This document shows, in pieces, positions 43,281-52,544 of a stretch of DNA of 64,000 nucleotides; the stretch's first letter is position 1; every line of letters starts with the position of its first letter. The notes under the pieces were generated by a model. That model was not told where the DNA came from, searched no databases, and saw only the letters and a list, made by a program, of their open reading frames with translations. A program made the position numbers and the translations under genes. Origin of the DNA: Lachnospiraceae bacterium V9D3004. GTDB taxonomy: Bacteria; Bacillota; Clostridia; Lachnospirales; Lachnospiraceae. The stretch is taken from the NCBI GenBank assembly GCA_000621985.1, contig JHWW01000001.1, positions 186,001 to 250,000 of the forward strand, in the 5' to 3' direction.

Positions 43281-44167
43281 TAGAGTGTGATAATCTTGTT
43301 AAGATATATAAGACCAGGGATCTTGAAGTACTTGCTCTTCAGGGGCTCGACCTTAAAGTGGAAGATAAGGAACTTATGGCTGTGATCGGTAACAGCGGCA
43401 GCGGCAAATCCACATTTTTGAACCTGCTTGGAGGCCTTGACAGACCAAGTGCGGGAAAACTCTATGTCGACGGCAGGGATCTTTTTCGGATGACCGAGGC
43501 CGAGCTTGTGGAATATAAGAAGAATACCGTAGGATTCGTATGGCAGAATAACGCAAGGAATCTTCTTCCGTATCTTACCGCATGGGAGAATGTGATGACT
43601 CCGATGTTATTTACACCCGGTAATAACAAAAAGAAAAAGGAACGCGCACTTGAACTGCTTGAGATGGTTGGATTAAGCCACAGGAAGAACAACCGTCTGA
43701 ACCAACTCTCCGGCGGTGAACAGCAGAGAGTGGCCATAGCGATAGCCCTTGCCAACAGTCCGAAACTTCTTCTGGCCGACGAACCTACCGGTTCTGTTGA
43801 CAGGAATACTTCGGATTATATACTTGACGTATTCCGTGAACTGAACGAAAATATGGGAATTACCATAGTGATCGTAACTCATGATCAGGGACTTGCAAAG
43901 AAGGTTAACAGGGTTGTGTCCATCAGAGACGGCAAGACAAGCAGTGAGAGGATAATGAAGAATGATTATATTGAGAAAATGAAGGACAGTGACTTCAGCT
44001 GGCATGATGTAGGAGAAACACAGGAGGAATATGCAGTGCTGGATCGTGCCGGAAGACTGCAGATACCTGAGGAGCTGTTAGACAGGCTCGGAATCAAAGG
44101 GAATAAAGTTAAATTAGAATATAACAATGGAAAAATAACTATTGAGAAGCCGGAGGGAGATAATTAA
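43277..44167 (+). CDS. ABC transporter ATP-binding protein 2 with AbrB-like tail
   Basis: A 296-residue ATPase of the same family: Walker [16 protein letters not shown]-loop [10 protein letters not shown], signature [14 protein letters not shown], Walker [14 protein letters not shown], switch VTHDQGL. About 70 residues extend past the usual end. The last 40, with [20 protein letters not shown] and a following [15 protein letters not shown], look like a SpoVT/AbrB swapped-hairpin domain. It may bind DNA, dimerise or sense the permease state; this is inference. It starts inside the previous gene and ends 1 base before the thioesterase ATG. Confidence 0.88.
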   Translation: MIECDNLVKIYKTRDLEVLALQGLDLKVEDKELMAVIGNSGSGKSTFLNLLGGLDRPSAGKLYVDGRDLFRMTEAELVEYKKNTVGFVWQNNARNLLPYLTAWENVMTPMLFTPGNNKKKKERALELLEMVGLSHRKNNRLNQLSGGEQQRVAIAIALANSPKLLLADEPTGSVDRNTSDYILDVFRELNENMGITIVIVTHDQGLAKKVNRVVSIRDGKTSSERIMKNDYIEKMKDSDFSWHDVGETQEEYAVLDRAGRLQIPEELLDRLGIKGNKVKLEYNNGKITIEKPEGDN

Positions 44168-44168
44168 A

Positions 44169-44579
44169 ATGAGTCTATATTATCACAAAGTACAATATTA
44201 TGAAACCGACATGATGCAGATAGTACATCATTCCAATTATATCAGATGGTTTGAAGAAGCAAGAACGGATATGCTCGATAAGATCGGTTTTCCGTATGCA
44301 AAGCTTGAGGAAGACGGAATTCTCATACCGGTACTTTCAGCCGAAGCAGAATATAAAAAAGTATGTAAGTTCGGAGAGACAGTCTGTATTGAAACAACCG
44401 TCGCAGGATATTCGGGGGTTAAATTAAGACTTAACTATAAGATCTGGGATGAAACAAGGTCCGAAGTAAGAACTGTTGGAAGCAGTTCTCACTGCTTTGT
44501 GGATTCATCCTTCAGACCCATCTCCCCAAGAAGATGCTATGCCTCCCTCGACGAAGCCCTTAGAGGGACTGTGGAATGA
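44169..44579 (+). CDS. Acyl-CoA thioesterase, YbgC/FadM-like hotdog
   Basis: A 136-residue hotdog-fold thioesterase. The 4HBT signature is YYETDMMQIVHHSNYIRWFEE, with the conserved Asp and His. The ATG at 44169 has GGAGGGAG before it, inside the end of the ATPase gene, so translation may be coupled. Family members cleave acyl-CoA or acyl-ACP and are often found near Tol-Pal or lipid genes. Its place behind an exporter raises the possibility of a lipid-related substrate, but it may simply be a passenger. Confidence 0.88.
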   Translation: MSLYYHKVQYYETDMMQIVHHSNYIRWFEEARTDMLDKIGFPYAKLEEDGILIPVLSAEAEYKKVCKFGETVCIETTVAGYSGVKLRLNYKIWDETRSEVRTVGSSSHCFVDSSFRPISPRRCYASLDEALRGTVE

Positions 44580-44641
44580 AGCCAAAACCTTTCATACCAC
44601 ACCTTTCGCATTCCAACTTAAAAGCTACAGCCGATACCTCA

Positions 44642-45613
44642 TTACACAGCCCTTTTCTTCCCCACAAAACAGTACCACTCACCGAGCGTATCCGTTTCAA
44701 GGATCTCGAACCCGTTTTCTTCAAGCGCCGCTTTGACATCGGGGGCGGCTGTATCGATTATTCCGGAAGATATGAATAAGCCTCCGGGTTTGATGTGCTT
44801 TCCAATCTCAGCGGAAAGAGGAATAATAACTCCAGCAAGTATATTGGCCACTGCGATGTCGTATATCTCAAAACCTGCTTTTTTCTGCAGTTCTTCATCA
44901 TCGATTATATTGCCGCAGGCAACTTCGAATGTTTCTTCGGATACACCGTTTATATCACGGTTTTCGATCGTAGACGGTATTGCATGTTCGTCTATGTCAA
45001 TGCCCAGGGCGTGGGAAGCTCCGTATTTTGCTGCCGCTATAGAGAGAATACCGCTTCCGCAACCGATGTCAAGAATGTTATATCCGGATTTAACATGCCT
45101 CTCGAGGGCTCTGATACACAATTTTGTGGTTTCATGGGAGCCGGTGCCGAAAGCCGTGCCGGGATCTATGCTTATGACTATATCTGAAGATTTGTGATCG
45201 CTGTATGTTGTTTCGTCTTCCCATGAAGGTCTTATGATCATCTTATCGGTCACCCTGAAAGTATGGAAGAATTCTTTCCAATTGTTGATCCAGTCTTTGT
45301 CTGCTGTCTCGGATACCGTTACCGTACCTTCGCCGATATCCATAAAATCTCTTAATGAATCCAGTTCTTTGTTGACCTTTTGAAGGAATTCTTCGGGATT
45401 CTCTTCGGGATCTCTGTAGAATCTTATTATCGCGGTTCCGTCATCCGGCTCGGAATCCGGAAGGATATCCACGAACATCTGCTTTTTTTCATCTTCCGTA
45501 AGCGGAACATGATCTTCGATCTCAATGCCTTCAACGCCGATCTCGCCGAGAGTATAGCTTATCATGTCGGTGGCGGCGGTTGTCGTCTTCAGAGTGTAGC
45601 TTGTCCATTTCAT
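44642..45613 (-). CDS. prmA: Ribosomal protein L11 methyltransferase
   Basis: A 323-residue methyltransferase that trimethylates L11 lysines. MKWTSYTLKTTTAATDMIS starts at 45613 after AGGAGA; the frame is open further upstream to 45700. The SAM motif is YNILDIGCGSGILSIAAAKYGA, motif II contains GIDIDEHAI, and the NILAG(V)I signature is DIAVANILAGVIIPLS. Full length. It is convergent with the thioesterase and downstream of the cytoplasmic GH43 gene on the same strand. Confidence 0.96.
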   Translation of the reverse strand: MKWTSYTLKTTTAATDMISYTLGEIGVEGIEIEDHVPLTEDEKKQMFVDILPDSEPDDGTAIIRFYRDPEENPEEFLQKVNKELDSLRDFMDIGEGTVTVSETADKDWINNWKEFFHTFRVTDKMIIRPSWEDETTYSDHKSSDIVISIDPGTAFGTGSHETTKLCIRALERHVKSGYNILDIGCGSGILSIAAAKYGASHALGIDIDEHAIPSTIENRDINGVSEETFEVACGNIIDDEELQKKAGFEIYDIAVANILAGVIIPLSAEIGKHIKPGGLFISSGIIDTAAPDVKAALEENGFEILETDTLGEWYCFVGKKRAV

Positions 45614-45662
45614 AATAATATGTCTCCTTTCATAACCCTCGGAGGGAAGTGTCATTATAATT

Positions 45663-45688
45663 ATACCCCGGGGCGTGGCCACGGGGTA
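45663..45688 (-). other. Hairpin between the GH43 and prmA genes
   Basis: TACCCCG and CGGGGTA enclose GGCGTGGCCA, on the reverse strand followed at once by TATAATTATAAT. It may be part of the GH43 transcript end or of the prmA promoter; there is no T-run. Confidence 0.4.
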
Positions 45689-45715
45689 ATGTAATGTCAT
45701 ATTATGTGAACCGTA

Positions 45716-46690
45716 TCAATCGTTTGCATATGGATTGATGGTCTGTATGGTTCCGTCTTCATTGTATGTGATCTCTGTATATTTTACACATCTTAAGCTG
45801 TTGATTCCGCGTGAATATGAGGAATCATGATAGAAGAGAAGCCATTTGCCGTTACATTCAACAATTGAGTGATGTGTTGTCCATCCGATAACCGGCTCAA
45901 GTATCTTGCCGCGGAATGTGAACGGACCCATCGGATTCTCGCTAGTGGCATAAACGATCGAGCATGTTGTCCCTGTTGAATATGAGAGATAGTATAATCC
46001 GTTATATTTGTGCATCCATGGACCTTCGAAATAACGTCTGTTCTCATCACCGGCCTTTAACGGTTCGCCGTTCTCATCAAGAATGACGATCTCCTTTGCG
46101 GGTTCCTTGAACTGAAGCATGTCATCGGTAAGTCTTGCAACCCTTGGTCCGACAGCTTTCTGATCTCCTGTAGGAGCAACCGGGTTTTCAACGTATTCGT
46201 CTGTCATCCATTTTTCAAGCTGTCCACCCCACAGGCCTCCGAAGTAGATATATCCCTGTCCGTCATCATCAACAAGTACGGCCGGATCGATACTGAAGCT
46301 GCCTTTGATGTAGTCGGGTTCGGCAACGAATTTGCCTCCCGGTGTATCGCTGGTTGCAACTCCGATCCTGAATATTCCGTCTTTGTCGCGAGCCGGAAAA
46401 TACAGATAGTACTTGCCGTTCTTGAAGGCACAATCTGGTGCCCACATCTGTTTTGATACCCACGGAACGTCCTTCATATGAAGTACTTCTCCGCAGTCTT
46501 TACAGTCGGAATCGGTACTGTCCATGCACAGAACATGGTAGTCCTCCATTGCGTACTGGTCTCCGTTGTCGTTATCCACAAACTCTTTTTCAAGATCATG
46601 AGACGGATATATATATATCTTGCCATCATATACATGGGCTGAAGGATCCGCCGTATAGATATGAGTTACTAACGGTGTATTCTTTTTGAT
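45716..46690 (-). CDS. Cytoplasmic GH43 glycosidase with non-standard start
   Basis: A 324-residue single-domain enzyme without signal peptide, probably a beta-xylosidase or arabinofuranosidase acting on imported oligomers. The GH43 triad is Asp15 (YTADPSAHV), Asp135 (FSIDPAVLVDD) and Glu222 (FEGPWMHKYNGLYYLSY). No ATG, GTG or TTG lies where the family starts. AGGAAGG is followed 10 bases later by ATC AAA AAG at 46690, where relatives have ATG-Lys, so I place the start there with caution. A TTG at 46804 opens the frame but is the -35 box of the likely promoter. An operator-like palindrome lies at 46728-46763. Confidence 0.82.
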   Translation of the reverse strand: MKKNTPLVTHIYTADPSAHVYDGKIYIYPSHDLEKEFVDNDNGDQYAMEDYHVLCMDSTDSDCKDCGEVLHMKDVPWVSKQMWAPDCAFKNGKYYLYFPARDKDGIFRIGVATSDTPGGKFVAEPDYIKGSFSIDPAVLVDDDGQGYIYFGGLWGGQLEKWMTDEYVENPVAPTGDQKAVGPRVARLTDDMLQFKEPAKEIVILDENGEPLKAGDENRRYFEGPWMHKYNGLYYLSYSTGTTCSIVYATSENPMGPFTFRGKILEPVIGWTTHHSIVECNGKWLLFYHDSSYSRGINSLRCVKYTEITYNEDGTIQTINPYAND

Positions 46691-46727
46691 AGTGATCAGT
46701 CCTTCCTGTGTTTTATTAACTTGCAGT

Positions 46728-46763
46728 AACTGTTCAGCACCCTGATTCGCATGCTGAACAGTT
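46728..46763 (-). promoter_or_regulatory. Palindrome in the leader of the cytoplasmic GH43 gene
   Basis: AACTGTTCAGCA and TGCTGAACAGTT are perfect 12-base inverted repeats separated by 12 bases, beginning about 6 bases after the predicted transcription start. It could be a repressor operator or a leader hairpin. Confidence 0.65.
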
Positions 46764-46775
46764 ATAACTTGTATT

Positions 46776-46804
46776 AATATAACATGTGGGGACTTATAAT
46801 GCAA
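46776..46804 (-). promoter_or_regulatory. Promoter of the cytoplasmic GH43 gene
   Basis: On the reverse strand TTGCAT (46804-46799) and TATATT (46781-46776) have a 17-base spacer. It places the palindrome directly downstream of the start site. Confidence 0.65.
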
Positions 46805-46928
46805 TAAAAAAACTCTTTTAAGAAATGAGTTAAGGTGGTATACTTGATATAAGTGATGCCTTTTGGGATATAATTGTAACTGATTTGCAAAGCAGACAGT
46901 TGCATAAAATAATGGGAGGATAACGGTT

Positions 46929-48428
46929 ATGAAGAAAAGGATTATGGCAATAATAATGTCTGCATGCGTGGCAGCAGGTTTATTCTATACAGGAGGGATA
47001 CCGGCTTTTGCGGATAGCAATATAGTATGTGTGGAGGATTCCGATAATACAGCATATGATATCCAGAATGTCAAGGGAAGCAACAGTAACTGCTATCTCG
47101 TTAGCTACAAAGGAAAGGTTCAGAATGTATTGCTGCCTTCAAAGAATGTCAATGCAAAGAATCCGGAGAAGACCACATTGACAGAGATCGCTGCAGGTGC
47201 GTTCAGTGATAATGAGACGACTAAGAATGTTCAGATCCCCAATACGGTAACAAAGATAGATATCGGATTCATTGATGATAATTATACAATAGAGAACATT
47301 ATCGTGAGCGAGACCAATAACAGTTATTCTTCTGCTGACGGTATATTATATAATCCAGACAAGACCGAACTTATCAAATGTCCGAACACCAGAACATATG
47401 TAAAAGTACCGGATGGTGTTAAAACTCTCGGTCAGTATTCATTCTCTGACGATTCCACGGGTAAGAAAGGCTACAGCTCGGCAAGCAACATCAGCATGAT
47501 AAAGGCTGTAAGTATTCCAAAGAGTGTGGAGAATATTGAAGAAGGTGCTTTCCATGACTGTTATGATCTTACAGATGTGTACTATGAAGGAACGGAAGAT
47601 GACTGGAAGAATATATCTATAGTAAATGGTTCCACAGGGCTTAATGACATAGTTGTAAGTCAGGCGCAGATACATTATGAACAGTATGAAGCGCCGACAC
47701 CGACAACAGAGCCTGTAGGAGCAACAGCAACCGCACCTCCGGATCCTTCGGGCAGTACTTCGACAGCTGCTCCGACAGCCGATCCGGCATCGGGACAGGC
47801 TATAGCCGTTACCGATCAGTCTGTTGTTGTTACGGATCAGGCAGTTGTCGTTAAACCTACCGATGTACCGAAGCATTATTATCCAACACCGGCAGTTCCT
47901 ACTGCAGTGCCTCGTTCATATGCAACTAATGCGCCGGTTAATACGACAGCTTCGGCATCACCTGCACCTGGTATTCAGACAAAGCATATATCAAGATGTA
48001 TAGGAGAGAAGATCATATATTCGGTGGATGTTACAGATGACGGCAAGCTTATTGCGACCGTGATCGGTGTGTTGAATAAGAATGTCAAGTCACTTGTTAT
48101 TCCTTCATCGATAACCATAGGAGAATATGATTATCAGGTGACGGGTATTGCCGCTAAGGCGATCTCGGGCTGCAAGAAGCTGAAGAAAGTGATAATCGGC
48201 AAAAATGTTAAGAAGATTGGCAAGAATGCATTTAAGAACTGTAAGAAACTTAAGAGTGTCGCTGTATTGTCCAAGAAGCTTACAACCGTTGGAAATAACG
48301 CATTCAAGGGTATTGTGGCAAAAGCCGAGATACTTCTTCCAAAGAAGAAGTTCGCTGCACTGAAGAAGAAGTTTGCAAAGTCAGGTCTTTCTTCAAAAAC
48401 AAAATATAAAAAGATCGTAGTTTTATAG
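46929..48428 (+). CDS. Secreted BspA-type leucine-rich repeat protein
   Basis: A 499-residue exported protein. Signal peptide about 1-29 (MKKRIMAIIMSACVAAGLF, then IPAFA). The first half has LRR_5 units (IAAGAFSDNETTKNVQIPNTV, split by insertions; SIPKSVENIEEGAFHDC). A Thr/Pro/Ala linker spans about 255-350. The basic C-terminal LRR unit (YQVTGIAAKAISGCKKLKKV to KTKYKKIVVL) is close to the tail of the GH43 enzyme at 24124. It likely binds surfaces or polysaccharide. GGGAGG precedes the ATG. It is divergent from the cytoplasmic GH43 gene. Confidence 0.85.
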   Translation: MKKRIMAIIMSACVAAGLFYTGGIPAFADSNIVCVEDSDNTAYDIQNVKGSNSNCYLVSYKGKVQNVLLPSKNVNAKNPEKTTLTEIAAGAFSDNETTKNVQIPNTVTKIDIGFIDDNYTIENIIVSETNNSYSSADGILYNPDKTELIKCPNTRTYVKVPDGVKTLGQYSFSDDSTGKKGYSSASNISMIKAVSIPKSVENIEEGAFHDCYDLTDVYYEGTEDDWKNISIVNGSTGLNDIVVSQAQIHYEQYEAPTPTTEPVGATATAPPDPSGSTSTAAPTADPASGQAIAVTDQSVVVTDQAVVVKPTDVPKHYYPTPAVPTAVPRSYATNAPVNTTASASPAPGIQTKHISRCIGEKIIYSVDVTDDGKLIATVIGVLNKNVKSLVIPSSITIGEYDYQVTGIAAKAISGCKKLKKVIIGKNVKKIGKNAFKNCKKLKSVAVLSKKLTTVGNNAFKGIVAKAEILLPKKKFAALKKKFAKSGLSSKTKYKKIVVL

Positions 48429-48450
48429 GACTGAAAAGAGGTTTTTTTGA

Positions 48451-49458
48451 ATGGAAACAAGAAAAAGGTTCGCGAGACCGGGAATTCACGCTGCCCTTAT
48501 CATCTTCATATTCGTGATACTGTATATGTTGTTTGTATTTTCTTACGCACAGTATTACTGGGGCATGTGGGGATTGCTTGTCACCGAACTTGGAATATTG
48601 CTGATCGCACTTGTGGGAATGGTATTGTTCAATGTTGATTTTAAGAAGGCATTTCCCATAAGAAAGATAAAAATAAACCAGATTGCAGGAGTGATACTCC
48701 TTTGGGGAGGTGCATTCCTTCTTATAATACTGGTATCGTTCATAGTATTGTATTTTTATCCTCAGGGACTTGAAACCGGAGAGAGTCTCGAAGAGTTCGC
48801 AAGCGAGTGGCATCCGGTTGCGGCGTTGCTACTTATATCGGTAGCACCGGCAATATGCGAGGAAGCACTGCACAGAGGAGTTCTTCAATATTGCATATGG
48901 ACAACATTTAAGAACAGATGGATCACTTGTTTTCTTGTGGGTCTTTTGTTCGGGATCAATCACTTGGATCTGACAAGACTGTTATCGACCGGAATCCTTG
49001 GAATGGTGATGGCTTATATCCTTATTGAGACCGATAATTTCTGGTACAATATGATGTTTCATTTCATGAATAACTTCATCGTTGAAGGCTTTACGTATAT
49101 ATATTCATATATCTACAATTCCGGCAATACTATAGACGCCGCTACCAGAAAAGCGTCAATGCAGGAGATCATTGATATACTTCCCTTAAGCATCGCATGT
49201 TACCTTGTTATAGGATGCGTGATTCCCGAATTGCTGCTCGGAGGTGCGATGCTGTTGAAAGGAATGAGAAGGCTTAAGACATGGAGCAAAACTAAGGTGG
49301 TCGTATCCATCGTTACTGCAGTGTCGGTAAGCGTTATCATGTTATTTGCCGGAATGATGCTCTTTGTCTATCTTTACAGTATAGGAATGATCGACGATCT
49401 GTCACAAAAATATGATCTCGAGTCGGTACTACGGATCGGGACATTATGGCTTGGCTAG
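48451..49458 (+). CDS. CPBP family intramembrane metalloprotease
   Basis: A 335-residue membrane protein with about eight hydrophobic helices. The CPBP (Abi/CAAX) motifs are EEALHRG (Glu137, Glu138, Arg142) and FGINHLDL (His171), with a further His-rich helix YNMMFHFMNNF. Members cleave or process prenylated or other membrane peptides, and some give self-immunity to bacteriocins. Nothing here identifies a substrate. GAGG lies before the ATG, 22 bases after the LRR gene. Confidence 0.88.
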   Translation: METRKRFARPGIHAALIIFIFVILYMLFVFSYAQYYWGMWGLLVTELGILLIALVGMVLFNVDFKKAFPIRKIKINQIAGVILLWGGAFLLIILVSFIVLYFYPQGLETGESLEEFASEWHPVAALLLISVAPAICEEALHRGVLQYCIWTTFKNRWITCFLVGLLFGINHLDLTRLLSTGILGMVMAYILIETDNFWYNMMFHFMNNFIVEGFTYIYSYIYNSGNTIDAATRKASMQEIIDILPLSIACYLVIGCVIPELLLGGAMLLKGMRRLKTWSKTKVVVSIVTAVSVSVIMLFAGMMLFVYLYSIGMIDDLSQKYDLESVLRIGTLWLG

Positions 49459-49491
49459 TACATCAATTAACGGAGTATATCGTATAATATC

Positions 49492-50493
49492 ATGTCACAC
49501 AACAATTCAGATCATAATATAAGAATATATATGGCCCCTATGGAGGGGCTTACGGGTTATATCTACAGGGGGATGTGGAATCGTTATTACGGTGACGCCG
49601 ACAGATTTTTTACCCCTTTCATAGCAGCTGAAGGAAGTCGTAAGATGAAAAAAAGGGAGATAAGAGATATCCTCCCCGAGAACAATACAGACTGCAATGT
49701 GGTTCCTCAGATAATATCCAATAACGCAGATAATTTCATAAGGTTTGCAAAGCTGATAAGGGAATATGGTTATAACGAAGTCAATCTTAATCTCGGCTGT
49801 CCTTCCGGAACCGTCGTGTCAAGACACAAAGGCTCCGGTTTTCTTGGTGTACCCGATGAATTGGACAGATTTCTTGACAGCATATATTCGGGTTGTGACG
49901 GAATGAATATATCCATTAAGACGAGGATAGGTCTTAACGATCCTGAAGAGATATATGATCTAATGACAATATATAACCGTTATCCCGTATCCGAACTCAT
50001 AGTCCATCCGAGGATCCGAAAGGATTATTACAAACACGAACCCAGAATGGAATATTTTGAATATGTGTATGATAACAGTGTCAATCCCGTGGGATATAAC
50101 GGCAATGTATACTCAAAGGAAGGATACGATGAGATCGCAGCCCGTTATCCTAAGATCGGTTCGATTATGATAGGAAGAGGGCTTATACGCAATCCTGCCC
50201 TTGCAGGAATAATTAAAGGCAGATATAACAATATAGATATTGATACTCTGAAAGAATTCCATGATGCGGTATATAATGAATATCGCAGTACAATAGACGC
50301 AGAACAGGTAATAGTATTCAAGATGAAAGAGATATGGACCTATATGCTTGACTTGTTCGCGGATGACGGAACATTTAAAAGAATGTTGAATAAATGCAGA
50401 ATTCCTGCGGAATACAGTGTATTCGCAGGAAGAATATTCAGAGAATGCATATTAAAATGTAACGACAGCGAAAGACCGGAGTGGATGATATGA
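49492..50493 (+). CDS. tRNA-dihydrouridine synthase family protein
   Basis: A 333-residue FMN-dependent enzyme that reduces uridines in tRNA. The N-terminal YMAPMEGLTGYIYRGMW, the active-site cysteine in NEVNLNLGCPSGTVV, NISIKTRIG and the VHPRIR and IMIGRGLIRNPAL motifs fit the Dus family. It is nearest to the DusB/C-like group common in Clostridia; which uridine is reduced cannot be said. The ribosome site before the ATG at 49492 is weak (CGGAG, 16 bases away). Confidence 0.92.
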   Translation: MSHNNSDHNIRIYMAPMEGLTGYIYRGMWNRYYGDADRFFTPFIAAEGSRKMKKREIRDILPENNTDCNVVPQIISNNADNFIRFAKLIREYGYNEVNLNLGCPSGTVVSRHKGSGFLGVPDELDRFLDSIYSGCDGMNISIKTRIGLNDPEEIYDLMTIYNRYPVSELIVHPRIRKDYYKHEPRMEYFEYVYDNSVNPVGYNGNVYSKEGYDEIAARYPKIGSIMIGRGLIRNPALAGIIKGRYNNIDIDTLKEFHDAVYNEYRSTIDAEQVIVFKMKEIWTYMLDLFADDGTFKRMLNKCRIPAEYSVFAGRIFRECILKCNDSERPEWMI

Positions 50494-50551
50494 CAAAATA
50501 CCGGACATGCACAACCGGTGTGGGATGTTCGTGGGAAACCTTCCTACGCTG

Positions 50552-51376
50552 TCAGTCATCAACATCTTCAACTTCGATGTCGTCTTCGGCTTCAATGTCG
50601 TCTTCACTATCCGGTTCGACCGCATCCTTATCATACTTCGATTTATGCGGCATAATGAACAGTATCACACCGATTATAAGAATGAATATCGATACGAACT
50701 GTGAAGTTGACAGTTCGCCAACAGTTCCGCGGTGATCGGCTCTGAAGAATTCGATGATCGCACGGCCTATGCTGTACATTATAAGATACAGTGCACCGGT
50801 TCGTCCGGCCGGTCTGTCTTTTGTTGAATATATGAACAATATTGCTGCCATAATGAACAGGCAGGCACTTGATATAAGCTGTGTCGGAATGAGAGGCACG
50901 CCGTTGGGAGCGTAATTTGAATGTGTAAATGTTACCGAGATCGGACTCTCGCATTCCATTCCGTAGCAGCATCCGGCAAGAAAACAGCCAATCCTTCCGA
51001 ATCCCTGTGCGATCGCTACTGCGGGAAGCACAAGGTCAAAATATCTCCAGAATGATATCTTTCGAATTCTTGTATACACACCTGCGAGCGTTGTTCCCAG
51101 TATGATCCCTCCGTATACAACGAAACCGTCGGAGCCGATAACGCCTAACGGATCCTCGATGAATGCTTTCCATTCAACGATGCAGTACATTAACTTGGCA
51201 CCGAGCATACCTGTGATCACGCATACAAATGTAAGGTTGTATACTTCATCGGGATTAAGTCCTTTTCTCTTTGCCTGCCATATTCCCGCTGCGAGAGCGC
51301 AGGCTATTCCAATGGCTATCATAAGTCCGTATCCGTGAATTGTAAGCGGCCCTATGGATATTATATCGTTGTACAT
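50552..51376 (-). CDS. lgt: Prolipoprotein diacylglyceryl transferase
   Basis: A 274-residue membrane enzyme that attaches diacylglycerol to the lipobox cysteine of prolipoproteins, such as the three adaptors in this window. Seven hydrophobic segments are seen. Lgt signature residues are in GYGLMIAIG, FVVYGGIILG and GRIGCFLAGCCYGMEC, then GRAIIEFFRADHRG near the end. An acidic tail of about 25 residues (EDDIEAEDDIEVEDVDD) is unusual. GGGAGG precedes the ATG. Confidence 0.95.
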   Translation of the reverse strand: MYNDIISIGPLTIHGYGLMIAIGIACALAAGIWQAKRKGLNPDEVYNLTFVCVITGMLGAKLMYCIVEWKAFIEDPLGVIGSDGFVVYGGIILGTTLAGVYTRIRKISFWRYFDLVLPAVAIAQGFGRIGCFLAGCCYGMECESPISVTFTHSNYAPNGVPLIPTQLISSACLFIMAAILFIYSTKDRPAGRTGALYLIMYSIGRAIIEFFRADHRGTVGELSTSQFVSIFILIIGVILFIMPHKSKYDKDAVEPDSEDDIEAEDDIEVEDVDD

Positions 51377-51574
51377 GTTGTGTACCTCCCTGTATTCAAA
51401 AAGCTTCAGCCTGACAGTTGCCTAATTACTACTTATATCATAGATGATGATGATTTGCAATGCTGCTGTACAAACATATTTATAAGTGTTATAATCTTAA
51501 CTGTTTGATTTTTTATTGCCTTTTTGAGGCTATAGACGCTTGATCAAGAAACCGGATTTGAAAGGAGCATAACG

Positions 51575-52528
51575 ATGTCGGCATTTGTGGGTGAACTCGG
51601 CGGATTGTTAATGATAGCGCTGATCATGATCCTTCTGTATCATTTTATCGCAGACATGGGAGCGGATAAAGACAGGATCACGGGGAAAAAGGTGGCTGCC
51701 TATGCGCTGCCGGCTGTGCTTTTGGCACTGCTTCAGATATTTGCTGCCACTGTCATATGGGCATTTAATTTTCAATGGACCCCAATGTTCAATATAAGGG
51801 AGATATGGGTAAATGAGCCTTTTGCCCAAACATTCGATGCATTAGGTAATTATTCGGCAGATACAATGAGAGAGACCGGAATGATGCCGTTATATTATCT
51901 TGTCGTAGGATGGATCGCATCATTACTTTATGATATGAAAGACCAGTGTGCATTTTATATAAGCTTCCTGTCGGGAGTTGTGACATATGTATCTCTGGGG
52001 CTTTTGATATCGCATTGCAATAAAGATATGGAAGACGGCGGTAAGGAACTGACCGGACAGATGACAGGTCTGTTGTATCTGCTGCCGGGAAGCGTATTCC
52101 TGTTCATTCCTTCTTCGTTCTCAATGTGCATAGCACTGATGAGCGTGTTCTTATGTGTATGGAGGTTCGGAAAAGGAAGTAAAGTTGCGGCTATCATATT
52201 TGCATTGTTAAGTGTTCTTACGCATCTGTCGGGAATCGCAACATTTATAATATTACTTGCCGGACTGCTCGTAAAAAGCGATATGAAGAAGGCAGTATTA
52301 AGGGATATGGGTATTCTTGCGGGAATGCAGCTTATTATTGTGTTGTGTTTTATCGCAAACGGCTGGGGTTCGTTATATGAATATCTGTTTATGTTTGAGA
52401 TACCGGTCGTGCTCGTGCTCAACATATTGAGAGTCCGTATACCTTCAGGTGTTATGTCGATGACCGGTGTGTTTCTTGTGGTAATGAATGGTTTCTGGGT
52501 CACCGGAACGATAATTGGAAGAGTATAA
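51575..52528 (+). CDS. Polytopic membrane protein, glycosyltransferase-like partner
   Basis: A 317-residue integral membrane protein of about eight to nine helices. I do not recognise a family with confidence. The repeated aromatic/glycine-rich helices and the loop with FNIREIWVNEPFAQTFDAL and GMMPLYYLVVGW resemble the GT-C mannosyltransferase fold of the next gene, and the spacing (16 bases) suggests one operon. It could be an accessory half or a divergent paralogue. It lacks the acidic first-loop motif of true GT-C enzymes in a clear form. AAAGGAG precedes the ATG. Confidence 0.6.
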   Translation: MSAFVGELGGLLMIALIMILLYHFIADMGADKDRITGKKVAAYALPAVLLALLQIFAATVIWAFNFQWTPMFNIREIWVNEPFAQTFDALGNYSADTMRETGMMPLYYLVVGWIASLLYDMKDQCAFYISFLSGVVTYVSLGLLISHCNKDMEDGGKELTGQMTGLLYLLPGSVFLFIPSSFSMCIALMSVFLCVWRFGKGSKVAAIIFALLSVLTHLSGIATFIILLAGLLVKSDMKKAVLRDMGILAGMQLIIVLCFIANGWGSLYEYLFMFEIPVVLVLNILRVRIPSGVMSMTGVFLVVMNGFWVTGTIIGRV

Positions 52529-52544
52529 AAGGAGGGACTGCGCT

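Noticed and set aside
46691-46804. TTG at 46804 as start of the cytoplasmic GH43 gene
   Set aside because: It would put a perfect palindrome and the -35 and -10 boxes inside the coding region, and the extra residues do not fit the family.
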